Assembly (NCBI GenBank): GCA_013289955.1
Contig: JABCYZ010000002.1
Coordinates: 124,001-188,000, forward strand
From: Acidobacteriota bacterium
Lineage (GTDB): Bacteria; Acidobacteriota; Terriglobia; Acidiferrales; UBA7541
Length of the DNA: 64,000 bases
Direction: 5' to 3'
Under the pieces are notes generated by a model. The model ran no database searches and was not told the origin of the DNA. It saw only the letters and a program-made list of their open reading frames with translations. The translations under genes and the position numbers were made by a program. This document shows, piece after piece, positions 27,428 to 35,808 of this stretch; the first letter of the stretch is position 1, and every line of letters starts with the position of its first letter.

Positions 27428-30090
27428 TCGATACCAGAGTTGGCTGATTTCGCCCCGACTTGATCCGGGTTAGCGCCACCCAAGCGAAACGGCTTGCGCG
27501 CAAGCTTAGTGTAAGTCTTGGCGAACTCTTTGACCTCAATAAATTGATTAACCCCGACGCCTGAGAAATTCTGCCGCGTGTTGCTTGCCGGCCACCATAC
27601 TTCCAGATCGGTGATCCTGGCGGATTCGCCCAGGCCAATGTGCTGCTGGAGCGGTGACGCACCAAAGGAGCCTCCGCTTCCAACCGTATGATAGATGGAA
27701 CGAGCGGCATGCCCTTCATTTTCCACGGTGACTTTGATGCGCGCGCCGATAGCGGAGCGATTCGTCTTCACGCCTACAAGCCTTACGCTGAGCCAGTTGT
27801 TTTTGTTCCCTGGGTTTTCGAAGACGCGGAATGGGTGTGCATCGCCAGGCGTGGCTCCGCCCATGGAGACGAGAATATCTTCGCTTCCGCTGTTGTTCAG
27901 ATCGGCGAAAGCAACGCCGTGACCCTTGTGGAGGTCCCCTGTGCCGGAGGACGCGGTGACGTCCACGAACGATTTCCCTTCGTCATTGCGAAGCAACATT
28001 TTAGGGATGAGCGCGCCGTATTCAGGGCCGCCGGTGGCCAGGAAAATGTCGAGAAAGCCATCGTTGTCCACATCGCCGAAATTTGCGCCCATGGGAACAT
28101 TGATTTTGTCCAGCCCAACCTCCGCGGTCACATCTTTGAATGTTCCATTCTTCATGTTCTTGTAGAGCTTGAATGTCTCGGCGTTGTGCGCAAGGCCGAG
28201 ATAGCTGCGCAGGGCCTCGTCGACGGAAAAAAAGTAAGAGGTAACGAATATATCGGGCCAGCCGTCGTTGTCGTAATCGAAAAACCAGGTAGCGAAACTT
28301 TGCGATTGGGGCTGGTGCACGCCAGACTTTTCGGAAACCTCCGTGAAGGTGCGGTCGTGGTTGTTGTGGTAAAGAAAGTTGCCGCCGTAAAGGTTCGAAA
28401 CATAAAAGTCCACGTAGCCATCGTTATCATAGTCGGCGGCCACGACGCCTTTGGTAAAAGCGATCTTGTCGACTCCCGCGGAATGCGAAATATCCTCGAA
28501 GGTGCCATCGCGTTTGTTCAGGAAAAGCTGGCTCGGACCGTTTTCGTTTCCGACAAAGAGATCGAGGTAGCCGTCATTGTCGATGTCAGCCCAGACGGCG
28601 GTCTGCGTGCGGGTGGCGGCCTCCGCCAGACCAGCTTCTTTTGTGACGTCCGTGAATGTTCCGTCGCAATTGTTGCGCAGCAAGGACTTGCGTACTGGAA
28701 ATTCCCACGCACCGCGCAAAACCAGGATATCCGTGCAGCCGTCGTTGTTGTAGTCGGCCTGAATCATGTTCAGACCTCCCAACTGTTCGGCAAGGCCCGC
28801 TTGGCTGGCGCGATCGGTAAAAGTGCCGTTTCCGTTGTTTCGGAAATAATGCATCGGGGAGCAAACGTCGTAGCTCGAAGTGACTACGTCGAGCAAACCG
28901 CGGCTCTCGAAATCGTCCACGATCACGCCGTTCGCCATGGAAACAAAGTTCAGGCCAGCTGCCGGAGCGACATCGACAAATCGGCCGATGCTTTGTTTTG
29001 ATTCGAAGGCGGAGGGAGGAATCAGATATTCGGCAGGAACACCGGAAGGATATTTTCCGAGCGTCATATAGGCGAGGTTCAGCAGCCACTTTGCCTGAAG
29101 GTGATCGGGCCTCTCGGGTTTTTGTGCAAGATATTTCAGGAAAAACTGAAGAGCCTTCTCAGAATCCGCCGTGATGCGATAAGGCTCGGCGTTGCGCGGT
29201 GGAAACAGGCACCTCTCCCCCGGACGGCGATAGATATCGTTCTCCATTTCCGACTTGTGCAGGTATGCGACGCCGAGCACGTTCATTAATTGCGACACGC
29301 CAGCCGGAAGATCGGAGAGTGCAATCTTGTACGCGGCTTCCCACTGCTCTATCGCTTTGTCCATATTGCCTTGGTAAGCCTGGAGCTGCGCGAGCGCGTA
29401 GTGCGACTGGATCGCGTCGAACGCGCTCATGGCTTCCAGGCGCGCGCGATTCTCCGGGGTAAAGAGTTCCTCGAGACGCGCGATTCCTTGAGCCATTGAT
29501 TGTTTGCGGATATTGCAGACAGCCGGAAGATCCTGTCCCCAGTTGGCGGGCTTCGGGAATTTCTGGAAGAGCATGTCGGCTATGACCTGGCCGGCTACAT
29601 CCGCGGGATAGCGAATCGCGCCCTTTCCAGCAAGTGGCGAGTCCCGGTTTTGGCCCGGGCCCATGCCCTGCCCCCCGGCGGGCTGGCTTTGCGGCAGCAC
29701 TTTCAGGATGACGTAACCTGATGGAACCGCGATCACTCCGGTCATGCGCCCGGGTTCTATTCCCTTCAGGGCGTCTCTCAACTCTGGACGCAGCGTCGAC
29801 AGATCGATTGGACCGAGGTACCCACCCTCCGTCGCGCTCGGATCAATAGACTCCTTTTTTGCGACCGCAGCAAAGTCTTCGCCATTGCGCAAACGATCGA
29901 GAATCTGGCGAGCTTTGTCCGGCGAATCCACAACGATTACTTGTAAGGTGAGCTGTCCTGAGGACTGTTCTTGAGCTCTAGAGGGGGATCCGAGGATTGC
30001 AAGCCCAGCCAATGATATTGCGGCAGCAAACACGGGCAAGCGCCTCAAACTCCATGAGCGCAACATTTCTATGGTCGAAGAGGGCACCAT
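27424..30090 (-). CDS. Parvulin (PpiC) - TPR - CRTAC1 beta-propeller fusion
   Basis: This 888-residue exported protein starts with a signal peptide (LPVFAAAISLAGLAILGSPSRA). A parvulin-type peptidyl-prolyl isomerase segment follows ('RLRNGEDFAAVAKKES', 'EGGYLGPIDLSTL', 'VIAVPSGYVILKVLP'). Then come a TPR-like region, FG-GAP/VCBS repeats, and an ASPIC/UnbV end ('LVGVKTNRSAIGARI', 'QQHIGLGE', 'LEVWWPASNTRQNF'). ATG 30090 lies 35 bases after a TAGAAT promoter element, which rules out the longer in-frame start at 30153. It is the first gene of the propeller/SCO operon. The isomerase may help fold the partner propellers; this is inferred. Confidence 0.83.
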   Translation of the reverse strand: MVPSSTIEMLRSWSLRRLPVFAAAISLAGLAILGSPSRAQEQSSGQLTLQVIVVDSPDKARQILDRLRNGEDFAAVAKKESIDPSATEGGYLGPIDLSTLRPELRDALKGIEPGRMTGVIAVPSGYVILKVLPQSQPAGGQGMGPGQNRDSPLAGKGAIRYPADVAGQVIADMLFQKFPKPANWGQDLPAVCNIRKQSMAQGIARLEELFTPENRARLEAMSAFDAIQSHYALAQLQAYQGNMDKAIEQWEAAYKIALSDLPAGVSQLMNVLGVAYLHKSEMENDIYRRPGERCLFPPRNAEPYRITADSEKALQFFLKYLAQKPERPDHLQAKWLLNLAYMTLGKYPSGVPAEYLIPPSAFESKQSIGRFVDVAPAAGLNFVSMANGVIVDDFESRGLLDVVTSSYDVCSPMHYFRNNGNGTFTDRASQAGLAEQLGGLNMIQADYNNDGCTDILVLRGAWEFPVRKSLLRNNCDGTFTDVTKEAGLAEAATRTQTAVWADIDNDGYLDLFVGNENGPSQLFLNKRDGTFEDISHSAGVDKIAFTKGVVAADYDNDGYVDFYVSNLYGGNFLYHNNHDRTFTEVSEKSGVHQPQSQSFATWFFDYDNDGWPDIFVTSYFFSVDEALRSYLGLAHNAETFKLYKNMKNGTFKDVTAEVGLDKINVPMGANFGDVDNDGFLDIFLATGGPEYGALIPKMLLRNDEGKSFVDVTASSGTGDLHKGHGVAFADLNNSGSEDILVSMGGATPGDAHPFRVFENPGNKNNWLSVRLVGVKTNRSAIGARIKVTVENEGHAARSIYHTVGSGGSFGASPLQQHIGLGESARITDLEVWWPASNTRQNFSGVGVNQFIEVKEFAKTYTKLARKPFRLGGANPDQVGAKSANSGIE

Positions 30091-30124
30091 GTTCTCAATC
30101 CAGCGAGAAAACAGTTGAGCGCGG

Positions 30125-30153
30125 ATTCTAGCAGGGCGAGGGAGGTCGCACAA
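30125..30153 (-). promoter_or_regulatory. Sigma-70-type promoter of the beta-propeller/SCO operon
   Basis: On the minus strand TTGTGC (30153-30148) and TAGAAT (30130-30125) are separated by exactly 17 bases. Transcription would start near 30118, leaving a leader of about 28 bases before ATG 30090. Confidence 0.55.
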
Positions 30154-30316
30154 CGCGAGCGTACGGGGCGCGGACGTTTCTCGAAAGGGTGCGGTTACGG
30201 AGCCTACGATGAAAGATACAGGTCCATCGCCCTTGACGGTCCCGATTGTCTAAATTATCTGAAGCCATACGGGCCAGCTATTGCCATCGAGTCTAAGCTT
30301 AAGTTATGGAAAAGTT

Positions 30317-30391
30317 TGGCTGGGAGACCTGGACTCGAACCAGGATAGCCAGATTCAGAGTCTGGAGTCCTACCAATTGGACGATCTCCCA
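30317..30391 (-). tRNA. trnQ: tRNA-Gln (anticodon CTG), CCA encoded
   Basis: A complete cloverleaf can be drawn. The acceptor stem is TGGGAGA with TCTCCCA, discriminator G and an encoded CCA. The anticodon arm is CCAGA-CTCTGAA-TCTGG, giving anticodon CTG, and the T arm is CCTGG-TTCGAGT-CCAGG. Total length is 75 bases. The T loop follows the TTCRANY rule. A 3'-half copy lies at 702-751, and a truncated integrase begins 65 bases beyond its 5' end, so the gene looks like a past integration site. Confidence 0.95.
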
Positions 30392-30456
30392 GCAGTTGAA
30401 AAGAAGTGGTTTAGCGGCAGTTACCTCGCGGCGCGGGCAGTTTTTTCACTGACCAT

Positions 30457-30930
30457 TCACCCTTGGACATCAGACCTTTTTTGATCCGATTCAAACGACT
30501 GCACACGGCGCATCGCTTCTACCACAACTTCGGTATCTACGATGTGATATCGGTCAAAGACATCACGACTCTCCTGGCCACTGACCGTTATGGCTATCTT
30601 TTCGTTTGCGCCGGCCTTCGTCAGATTCTTGATCGCCGACCAGCGCAAATCTTGAACGATGGGTCCAGTATAACGTGGGTCATGCTTGCCATCAACCTCA
30701 GTCAAGGTCCCGAGCTTGGCTAAGACCCAAGCCCTGTGCCATCTTTTCTCAGATCCGTCAAAAACCCGTCCTTCTTTCTTATCGATTTTGTTGGGCATTT
30801 CGATCAAGACTCCAGGTAATGGGATTTCACTTTTCTCCTTCTGTTCCTCTTCGAGACGAATAAGAGAGGCCGGACGATCGAGTGGTTTCCAGTCCATCTT
30901 AGCGGCGCCTCGCCCAGACTGACGCAGCAA
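30457..30930 (-). pseudogene. Truncated, probably inactive tyrosine recombinase
   Basis: The open frame (at most 157 residues) matches only the C-terminal half of a tyrosine integrase catalytic domain: 'KMDWKPLD', 'GRVFDGSEKRWHRAWV', 'DLRWSAIKNLTKAGANEKIA', 'VSGQESRDVFDRYHIV', 'AMRRVQ'. The core-binding domain and the first catalytic Arg box are missing. The two catalytic His positions, normally HDLRR and SGHKT, read QDLRW and SGQES, while the Tyr of DRYHIV is kept. It therefore looks like a dead remnant. It lies 65 bases from the tRNA-Gln 5' end, in the same orientation. The frame is intact, so a non-catalytic role cannot be excluded. Confidence 0.72.
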
Positions 30931-31022
30931 TCATAGAGAAATTACCCGGGGTTTTAGATTGTCGGAATTTGATACGAAAAGAGTGGGTCCGGGGGGCTCG
31001 AAACGTCCTTTGCTCATTTCCT

Positions 31023-31451
31023 CTAATTCAGCTGTGGCAACTCAACCCTCGTTAGCCAGAAATCATTGATGCTCTTGACGAGACTCTCGAACGCCTCGAG
31101 ATGCGCGGGTTTACACAGGTAGCAGTTCGCTCGCAGTTGATAGCTTCTCGCGATGTCCTGCTTGGCCCTGGATGTCGTCAGGATTACTGTGGGAATGGTA
31201 TTCAGGGCGACATCTTCCTTGATTCTCGCGAGAACCTCGCGGCCATCCATTTTGGGGAGATTCAGGTCCAGCAAAATAAGTTTTGGGCGGGGAGCCAGTC
31301 CGTGGGTTCCCTCGCGCCGCAGAAACTCCATTGCCTCTACTCCGTCAATTGCCACGTTCAGATGAATGGCAGGGTTGACGTCACGGAAGGCTTCTTGGGT
31401 TAGCCGGACGTCGCCAGGACTATCTTCGACCAATAGAATCTCTACGGGCAT
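31023..31451 (-). CDS. Single-domain response regulator (Rcp1-like)
   Basis: A 142-residue receiver with no output domain. The acidic pair is in LLVEDSPGD (Glu9-Asp10), the phosphoacceptor Asp62 in LLDLNLPKMDG, Thr/Ser in VILTTSRAKQD and Lys114 in CKPA, so the site is complete. 'EDSPGDVRLTQEAF' and the long loop before the phosphoacceptor match the Rcp1 group that partners phytochrome-like or other hybrid histidine kinases. No kinase is next to it. It diverges from the PAS-LuxR gene at 31652. Confidence 0.9.
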   Translation of the reverse strand: MPVEILLVEDSPGDVRLTQEAFRDVNPAIHLNVAIDGVEAMEFLRREGTHGLAPRPKLILLDLNLPKMDGREVLARIKEDVALNTIPTVILTTSRAKQDIARSYQLRANCYLCKPAHLEAFESLVKSINDFWLTRVELPQLN

Positions 31452-31651
31452 GTGGGTTTCTCCTGTACGCCAAAACCGGCAGTCGGTTCCGAGAGGAATC
31501 GCTTGGAAGGGATCTTGAACGTAGCACAGTGGCCAGCAAACACAATCTCGGCAAACGAAACTCGGACGGTCTGGTTACCCCTTCTGCCGTAGCTTAATGT
31601 AGGTAATTCTACGGGCTTGAAGGTCGGCCTCGTCCGGGCTATCCATGAACC

Positions 31652-32512
31652 TTGTCTAGCCCACTTCCCTCGGCGCTCTTCCATTCTTTCAGTGCAACCG
31701 GGCGGCTATTGCCAACACTGTTTGCATCTCCGGTGGTCGGTGTGGCCCTGTTGGACACAAGAATGCGTTATCGTGCCATCAATCAGGCGTTGGCTGGAAT
31801 GAACGGGGTGCCTGCCGCCAGACACATTGGAAGGAGACCATTCCACGTTTTTGGGAATGTCGCGGCCAAAGTAGAAAGCGTGATAGACCAAGTAGTTGCG
31901 TCTGGCAAACCCATTTCGCTAGACGTGACGCTGCAGCTGCCGCGGCGAGCGGGAGTCGGGCGCTGGCTGGAGAGTTTTTCCGCGATCCGAGATTTGAAAG
32001 GTGATGTTACACAGGTCGTCGCAGTAGTTTTGGAGGTCACAAAAAGGCAGGACTTGGAGCAGTCGTTAAATCATCTGGTCGGTAGTTTGCTGAATGTTCG
32101 AACGACGATGAAAGAGGAGCTGGAGTTAAACCGCATCACTGACGGGGAGTCGAACGAACAATCCGAATTGCTGACTCAGTCAGTCGCACTCGCCACTCGA
32201 TGCATTCAACAAGTGCAGTCGTTATGCCAAGCTCCGCGTTTTCAAAGTTCCGAAAAATGGGCACCGATGGAAAGTCCCGAAGTAAGGGATCGTTCTCCAA
32301 ATGGAGCCAGTGCTCGTACATTGTCTCCGAGGGAACGAGCCGTCTTGCAACTCCTGGCAGACGGCAAGAATAACAAAGAGGTCGGCGTGTTATTGGGCAT
32401 TAGCGTGCGGACTGTGGAATGCTACCGCGCCAGACTGATGCGGAAGGTGGAGATTCACTCTCTGGCTCATCTCGTGCGGTTTGCAGTGCGCAACAGGATC
32501 ATCGAACCATGA
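31652..32512 (+). CDS. PAS-domain LuxR-family transcription regulator
   Basis: The 286-residue protein has a PAS-like sensor at about residues 20-130 ('SPVVGVALLDTRMRYRAINQ', 'GRWLESFSAIRDLKGDVTQV'), a linker predicted to be helical, and a C-terminal NarL/LuxR helix-turn-helix ('LSPRERAVLQLLADGKNNKE', 'LGISVRTVECYRARLM'). It lacks a receiver, so it probably acts as a one-component sensor. The start is a TTG with no good ribosome-binding site and may be wrong; the PAS fold would still be complete if translation began up to about 20 codons later. Confidence 0.82.
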   Translation: MSSPLPSALFHSFSATGRLLPTLFASPVVGVALLDTRMRYRAINQALAGMNGVPAARHIGRRPFHVFGNVAAKVESVIDQVVASGKPISLDVTLQLPRRAGVGRWLESFSAIRDLKGDVTQVVAVVLEVTKRQDLEQSLNHLVGSLLNVRTTMKEELELNRITDGESNEQSELLTQSVALATRCIQQVQSLCQAPRFQSSEKWAPMESPEVRDRSPNGASARTLSPRERAVLQLLADGKNNKEVGVLLGISVRTVECYRARLMRKVEIHSLAHLVRFAVRNRIIEP

Positions 32513-32551
32513 TCTCTTGCCTTTGATTCATCTTTTTGAAAGAATCTCGAA

Positions 32552-32920
32552 ATGCTTATCGCCGACAGACTACGCGAACTTCGCGAACAAAAGAATTTCT
32601 CGCAAGGTGATATCGAGAAGAAGACCGGACTTCTCCGGTGCTACGTCTCACGAGTAGAAAATGGACACACCGTGCCTGCGGTCGAGACTCTCGAAAAGTT
32701 TGCCCGCGCCCTGGAAGTGCCGATGTATCAACTCTTCTATGATGGCGAGGCACCAGCGAAAGCGCCCGCCGTGTTCAAGCAGGAGTCGGCTGATGACGGT
32801 CTATGGGGCAATTCAGGCAAGGATGCAAAGTATCTAAGCCAACTCCGCCGTTTGTTGGGGAAGGCTTCCGAAGACGACCGCAAGCTTTTGCTGCACACCC
32901 TTCAGAAGATGGCGCGTTAA
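32552..32920 (+). CDS. XRE-family helix-turn-helix regulator
   Basis: A 122-residue protein with an N-terminal Cro/CI-type HTH over residues 5-62 ('LRELREQKNFSQGDIEKKTG', 'CYVSRVENGHTVPAVETLEK'), followed by a charged tail predicted to be helical ('LRRLLGKASEDDRKLLLHTL'). This layout is common in small acidobacterial XRE proteins near mobile-element remnants. It follows the PAS-LuxR gene by 39 bases and could be co-transcribed. Target unknown. Confidence 0.88.
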   Translation: MLIADRLRELREQKNFSQGDIEKKTGLLRCYVSRVENGHTVPAVETLEKFARALEVPMYQLFYDGEAPAKAPAVFKQESADDGLWGNSGKDAKYLSQLRRLLGKASEDDRKLLLHTLQKMAR

Positions 32921-33071
32921 TAGCCAAACTCCGGTTCATATCTTTCCTTCGCCATAGTCGTCGGTTAGAAAACGAGTCCATGACGGTAGAGGAAGCCTTA
33001 ATCTGCGCAATCAGCGGGAGAATCTACCAGTGTTCACTATTGCACAAAAGTATTGAGACTAATCGTTTATG

Positions 33072-33112
33072 CTCCCAGCCACTAAAGGCCAAGGAACAAT
33101 AAGTCCTGGGAG
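33072..33112 (+). promoter_or_regulatory. Hairpin that could mask the ribosome-binding site of the zinc-ribbon gene
   Basis: CTCCCAG (33072-33078) is the exact complement of CTGGGAG (33106-33112), with a 27-base loop. The right arm contains the GGGAG that lies six bases before ATG 33119, so the folded form would hide the initiation site. Seven base pairs over a long loop is modest. Confidence 0.35.
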
Positions 33113-33118
33113 TGTGTA

Positions 33119-33319
33119 ATGCTTGGCGGAGATTCTGAACTTCGACGATTCTCGCAGTACTCCCTAGAGATAGAATGTCCGCAGTGCGGCAAGAAAATGA
33201 CGGTGCACATCTGGTTGATAGGCGAACCCCAGAACAATGAAATTGAATGTGCAGGCTGCCACAACCGGATGATTCCGCTTCTCCCAGGGCCTATGGTTGA
33301 TGGCCCGTTCCTGGATTGA
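33119..33319 (+). CDS. Small zinc-ribbon protein
   Basis: A 66-residue protein with two CxxC pairs at residues 20/23 (CPQC) and 44/47 (CAGC), spaced as in a zinc ribbon. It has no other domain. GGGAG six bases before the ATG supports translation. A second, unrelated-length zinc ribbon is at 33936-34127. Such proteins may bind nucleic acid or act as adaptors; the sequence does not say which. Confidence 0.65.
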   Translation: MLGGDSELRRFSQYSLEIECPQCGKKMTVHIWLIGEPQNNEIECAGCHNRMIPLLPGPMVDGPFLD

Positions 33320-33350
33320 GAACTCGAGAAATACGTTAAAATTCTTTCGT

Positions 33351-33374
33351 CCGACCCCAACTCCCCGGGGTCGG
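33351..33374 (+). terminator. Strong hairpin after the zinc-ribbon gene
   Basis: CCGACCCC and GGGGTCGG form a perfect eight-base-pair stem with an eight-base loop, 32 bases after the stop codon. There is no T tract. The TCGG of the right arm can alternatively pair with CCGA at 33385-33388, so two exclusive folds are possible. Terminator or mRNA-end stabiliser are both plausible. Confidence 0.4.
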
Positions 33375-33507
33375 CGGGGGCGTGCCGACTTCTCGGTCTC
33401 CGGTGCGTCCCGTCTTGAAATGTCGTACACCCTTGCTCCCGTCTCCTCTACCCAAACCACAAGAGGGTAGGACAAGGCTCAAATTTGAACCGCCTGCAAT
33501 CAGTTGA

Positions 33508-33672
33508 GTCCAGTCTTTCCATGGCGAGGCAGCAGATAGCCGTGAGTACGTCAAGAAGGTTGCCGACCAAATTCCGGTAGAAATTCGAGATGCGTTGCTC
33601 TCGGTTGTGAAAATGGGCGGAGGAGATCGAGCAGGCCTGCGACTCGTTGTGTGGCACATTTTTCAAGCATGA
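33508..33672 (+). other. Coding-like fragment without a start in a gene-poor stretch (33375-33935)
   Basis: The 560 bases between the hairpin and the next gene hold no convincing complete gene. A 54-codon frame at 33508-33672 ('EYVKKVADQIPVEIRDALLS' ending WHIFQA) reads like real protein but has no usable start and a stop just upstream. Another fragment follows from about 33694 ('EEQIKELSAAIGATRNAESI'), starting only at TTG. They could be remnants of decayed genes. I do not recognise a family. Confidence 0.25.
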
Positions 33673-33935
33673 TTCCGAAGAGATTCGCCTGAATTGTTTT
33701 TGGAAGAACAGATCAAGGAACTGTCCGCGGCGATCGGAGCGACAAGGAACGCAGAGTCAATTCCTGCTTTGAGCGGAGCGGCCCCGGATAGTCGCAACCG
33801 CATCCAGGCGTGGAAGTACGAAATCGAGCCGAAGAGGTTACCTACCCGCGCTTGCTCAAATACAAAGTGCATACATCAATCATGGTATTGCTCCGCCCAA
33901 CGCCGTGGCGCACTTTTCAAAAGGGGGCCAGGTCA

Positions 33936-34127
33936 ATGGCTAGATGGGTTTTCACATGCAAAAACTGCTTTAGGATTGTCCCGTATACGGAAATAGGGCG
34001 CACGCTGATGGACTACTTTTTTCCTACAAAACCCAAAGTTCCTAGCGAAGGGCAAAGGCTGGAATGCCCACAATGCAAGACTAAATATGTCTATCAACAA
34101 ACTGAACTCTGGTATGAGCGGAATTGA
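33936..34127 (+). CDS. Small zinc-ribbon protein
   Basis: A 63-residue protein with CxxC pairs at 8/11 (CKNC) and 44/47 (CPQC), and aromatic residues between them (MDYFFPTKP). The ATG at 33936 follows a purine-rich stretch (AAAAGGGGGCCAGG). It has the same general design as the protein at 33119 but little sequence in common. Function unknown. Confidence 0.6.
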   Translation: MARWVFTCKNCFRIVPYTEIGRTLMDYFFPTKPKVPSEGQRLECPQCKTKYVYQQTELWYERN

Positions 34128-34448
34128 TGTTTCAGACCTGACGATCGGTTTATTTCTACAGTATGCTGCCTCATTTTACAGCAAAGACGTGATAGTGGCC
34201 CGGGGCTCACTTCCATATTCTCGTCGAGACATCACCTCTCTTCCCCTCCCGCAAGCCCCAGAATGCCGACTGTCGAGACGCCCCACTCTGTGGATGGGAT
34301 GAAATCCGGGACCACGTTGCATGCGGAATGGAACAGCACGGCGCTGAGAATCGTCTTGCCGGAGCGATGACGATGATGGAGAACGGGATGAGGATGAGCG
34401 CACCGGCGCTCAGAGAAAACGCTTGAGTCACGAGACGACAAACGCGTC
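34128..34448. other. Intergenic region with no recognised feature
   Basis: This 321-base gap lies between the end of a zinc-ribbon gene and the end of a glycosyltransferase gene on the other strand. I see no promoter, terminator with a T tract, or coding frame that stands out on either strand. Confidence 0.5.
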
Positions 34449-35648
34449 TCAGCCGCGCGCGGAGGTCGCTGGCGCAGAATCCGCGGCTTGCGAAGTTGTT
34501 ACAGGCACCATTTGGCCCTTCCGCATGGTGTATTCCTGGCCGCCCCAGGTGATGCGGTTCGAAGCAAAGCTAGCGATCCAGACCGCCGAATATATAGCAT
34601 CGCGCAAAGGGACAAGCCACAGCTTCTGGCGCAGCACATCGTCGCCGACTCCCCAAACACCGACCGTCCAAGCCATGACGTAACGCAACACCAAGTAAGC
34701 GAGCACGTAGGCGGCGGAAATCCACTTTGCCGGCGCAACGAGCGCCGCCAGCAGAGTCCAGGGGAGACCGAGCGTAAAGATCAGCCCAAAATAGGAGAGC
34801 GGCCGGCAGAGGCGCACGGTCCGTGCCCAACGAAGCTGATGGTTCCAGAAACTCCTGGCGGTTTGCGCGGGATACATGGTCCATACCGGCTCGCGCGAAA
34901 GAAGAACGCGCCCACCAGCTTCGGCAATCCGCAGACCTAGCTCGTAATCGTCGGCCAGCATTCCAGCGATTGACTCAAAGCCTCCAATTTTGGAGAGCCA
35001 GCGTTTGGTCGTGACGATCGAAGCGCCCAGTGCAAAATTTACGCCTTCGGTCAAATCCGCCATCAGCACACCCGCAAAAAAATCGCTCGATGCGCCGATA
35101 GCTTCGAGCTCCGCACCAAGATTGTGCTCGGCAACGCTGCGATAAAACGAAGTGACCGCACCGGCGCTTTCGTAGACGAAGGGAGCCACGACTTCGCGCA
35201 AGTAGTTTGGGCCAACGCGAACGTCGCCATCCGTCAGCGCAAGGATTTCGTGCTGCGCTTCGTGGGAAAGGCGCGCGAGCTTGTTTACCTTGCGATTGGC
35301 TCCGAGATTTTCCGCACCTACAAGCAACCGGATCGTGCGCCCCGGAAATTCCGCGATCAGGCGATGAATGAGCGGAACAGACGGGTCCGCGGCGTCATTC
35401 ACCGCAAACAAAAGTTCGTAGTCGGGATAATTCAGGCGGCAAAAGCTCGAGTAATTTTCGTAGCTTGCGAAATCGACGCCACGCACGGGTTTCAAGATAC
35501 TCACCGGGGGTGTGTAGCTGCGGAGATTGTTCTTGCGCTCGCGGCGGAAGAAGCGCCAAGCGGCAAAAGTGGCTGCGACGTAATATGCGAGTGGGGCCGC
35601 TGCCAAGAGAAGCACGGCATCGCGCCATCCTGAATGAAAAAGTGTCAC
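34449..35648 (-). CDS. HpnI-like glycosyltransferase (GT2/GT21 group)
   Basis: A 399-residue membrane glycosyltransferase. One N-terminal helix (DAVLLLAAAPLAYYVAATFA) is followed by the GT-A domain: 'PPVSILKPVRGVD', 'NYPDYELLFAVND', 'LALTDGDVRV' (metal-binding region), 'GMLADDYELG' and the HQLRWART motif equivalent to Q/RxxRW. Hydrophobic C-terminal segments anchor it. The ceramide-glucosyltransferase-like family includes HpnI, which adds N-acetylglucosamine to bacteriohopanetetrol. A paralogue is at 37050-38219. It is the last gene after a pair of small transporters on the same strand. The acceptor lipid is inferred, not shown. Confidence 0.85.
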   Translation of the reverse strand: MTLFHSGWRDAVLLLAAAPLAYYVAATFAAWRFFRRERKNNLRSYTPPVSILKPVRGVDFASYENYSSFCRLNYPDYELLFAVNDAADPSVPLIHRLIAEFPGRTIRLLVGAENLGANRKVNKLARLSHEAQHEILALTDGDVRVGPNYLREVVAPFVYESAGAVTSFYRSVAEHNLGAELEAIGASSDFFAGVLMADLTEGVNFALGASIVTTKRWLSKIGGFESIAGMLADDYELGLRIAEAGGRVLLSREPVWTMYPAQTARSFWNHQLRWARTVRLCRPLSYFGLIFTLGLPWTLLAALVAPAKWISAAYVLAYLVLRYVMAWTVGVWGVGDDVLRQKLWLVPLRDAIYSAVWIASFASNRITWGGQEYTMRKGQMVPVTTSQAADSAPATSARG

Positions 35649-35808
35649 GCTGAGAGTCTCTTCCCGCCTGCCCAGGGTTCCTGGATAGATCCGCCGAACG
35701 CCACTTCACTAGCTTGCCACAAAGCGGAACTCTCCGGTGCTTCTCGCGAGTTCGATGACGCAGATGGACTACGAGGGAGGCCAAGGCGAAAGGGCGCGCC
35801 GCTCGACC

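Noticed and set aside
22953..30090. Regularly spaced similar DNA segments resembling an array.
   Set aside because: The periodicity follows the protein repeats of three propeller genes, with no constant repeat or unique spacers, so it is not a CRISPR array.
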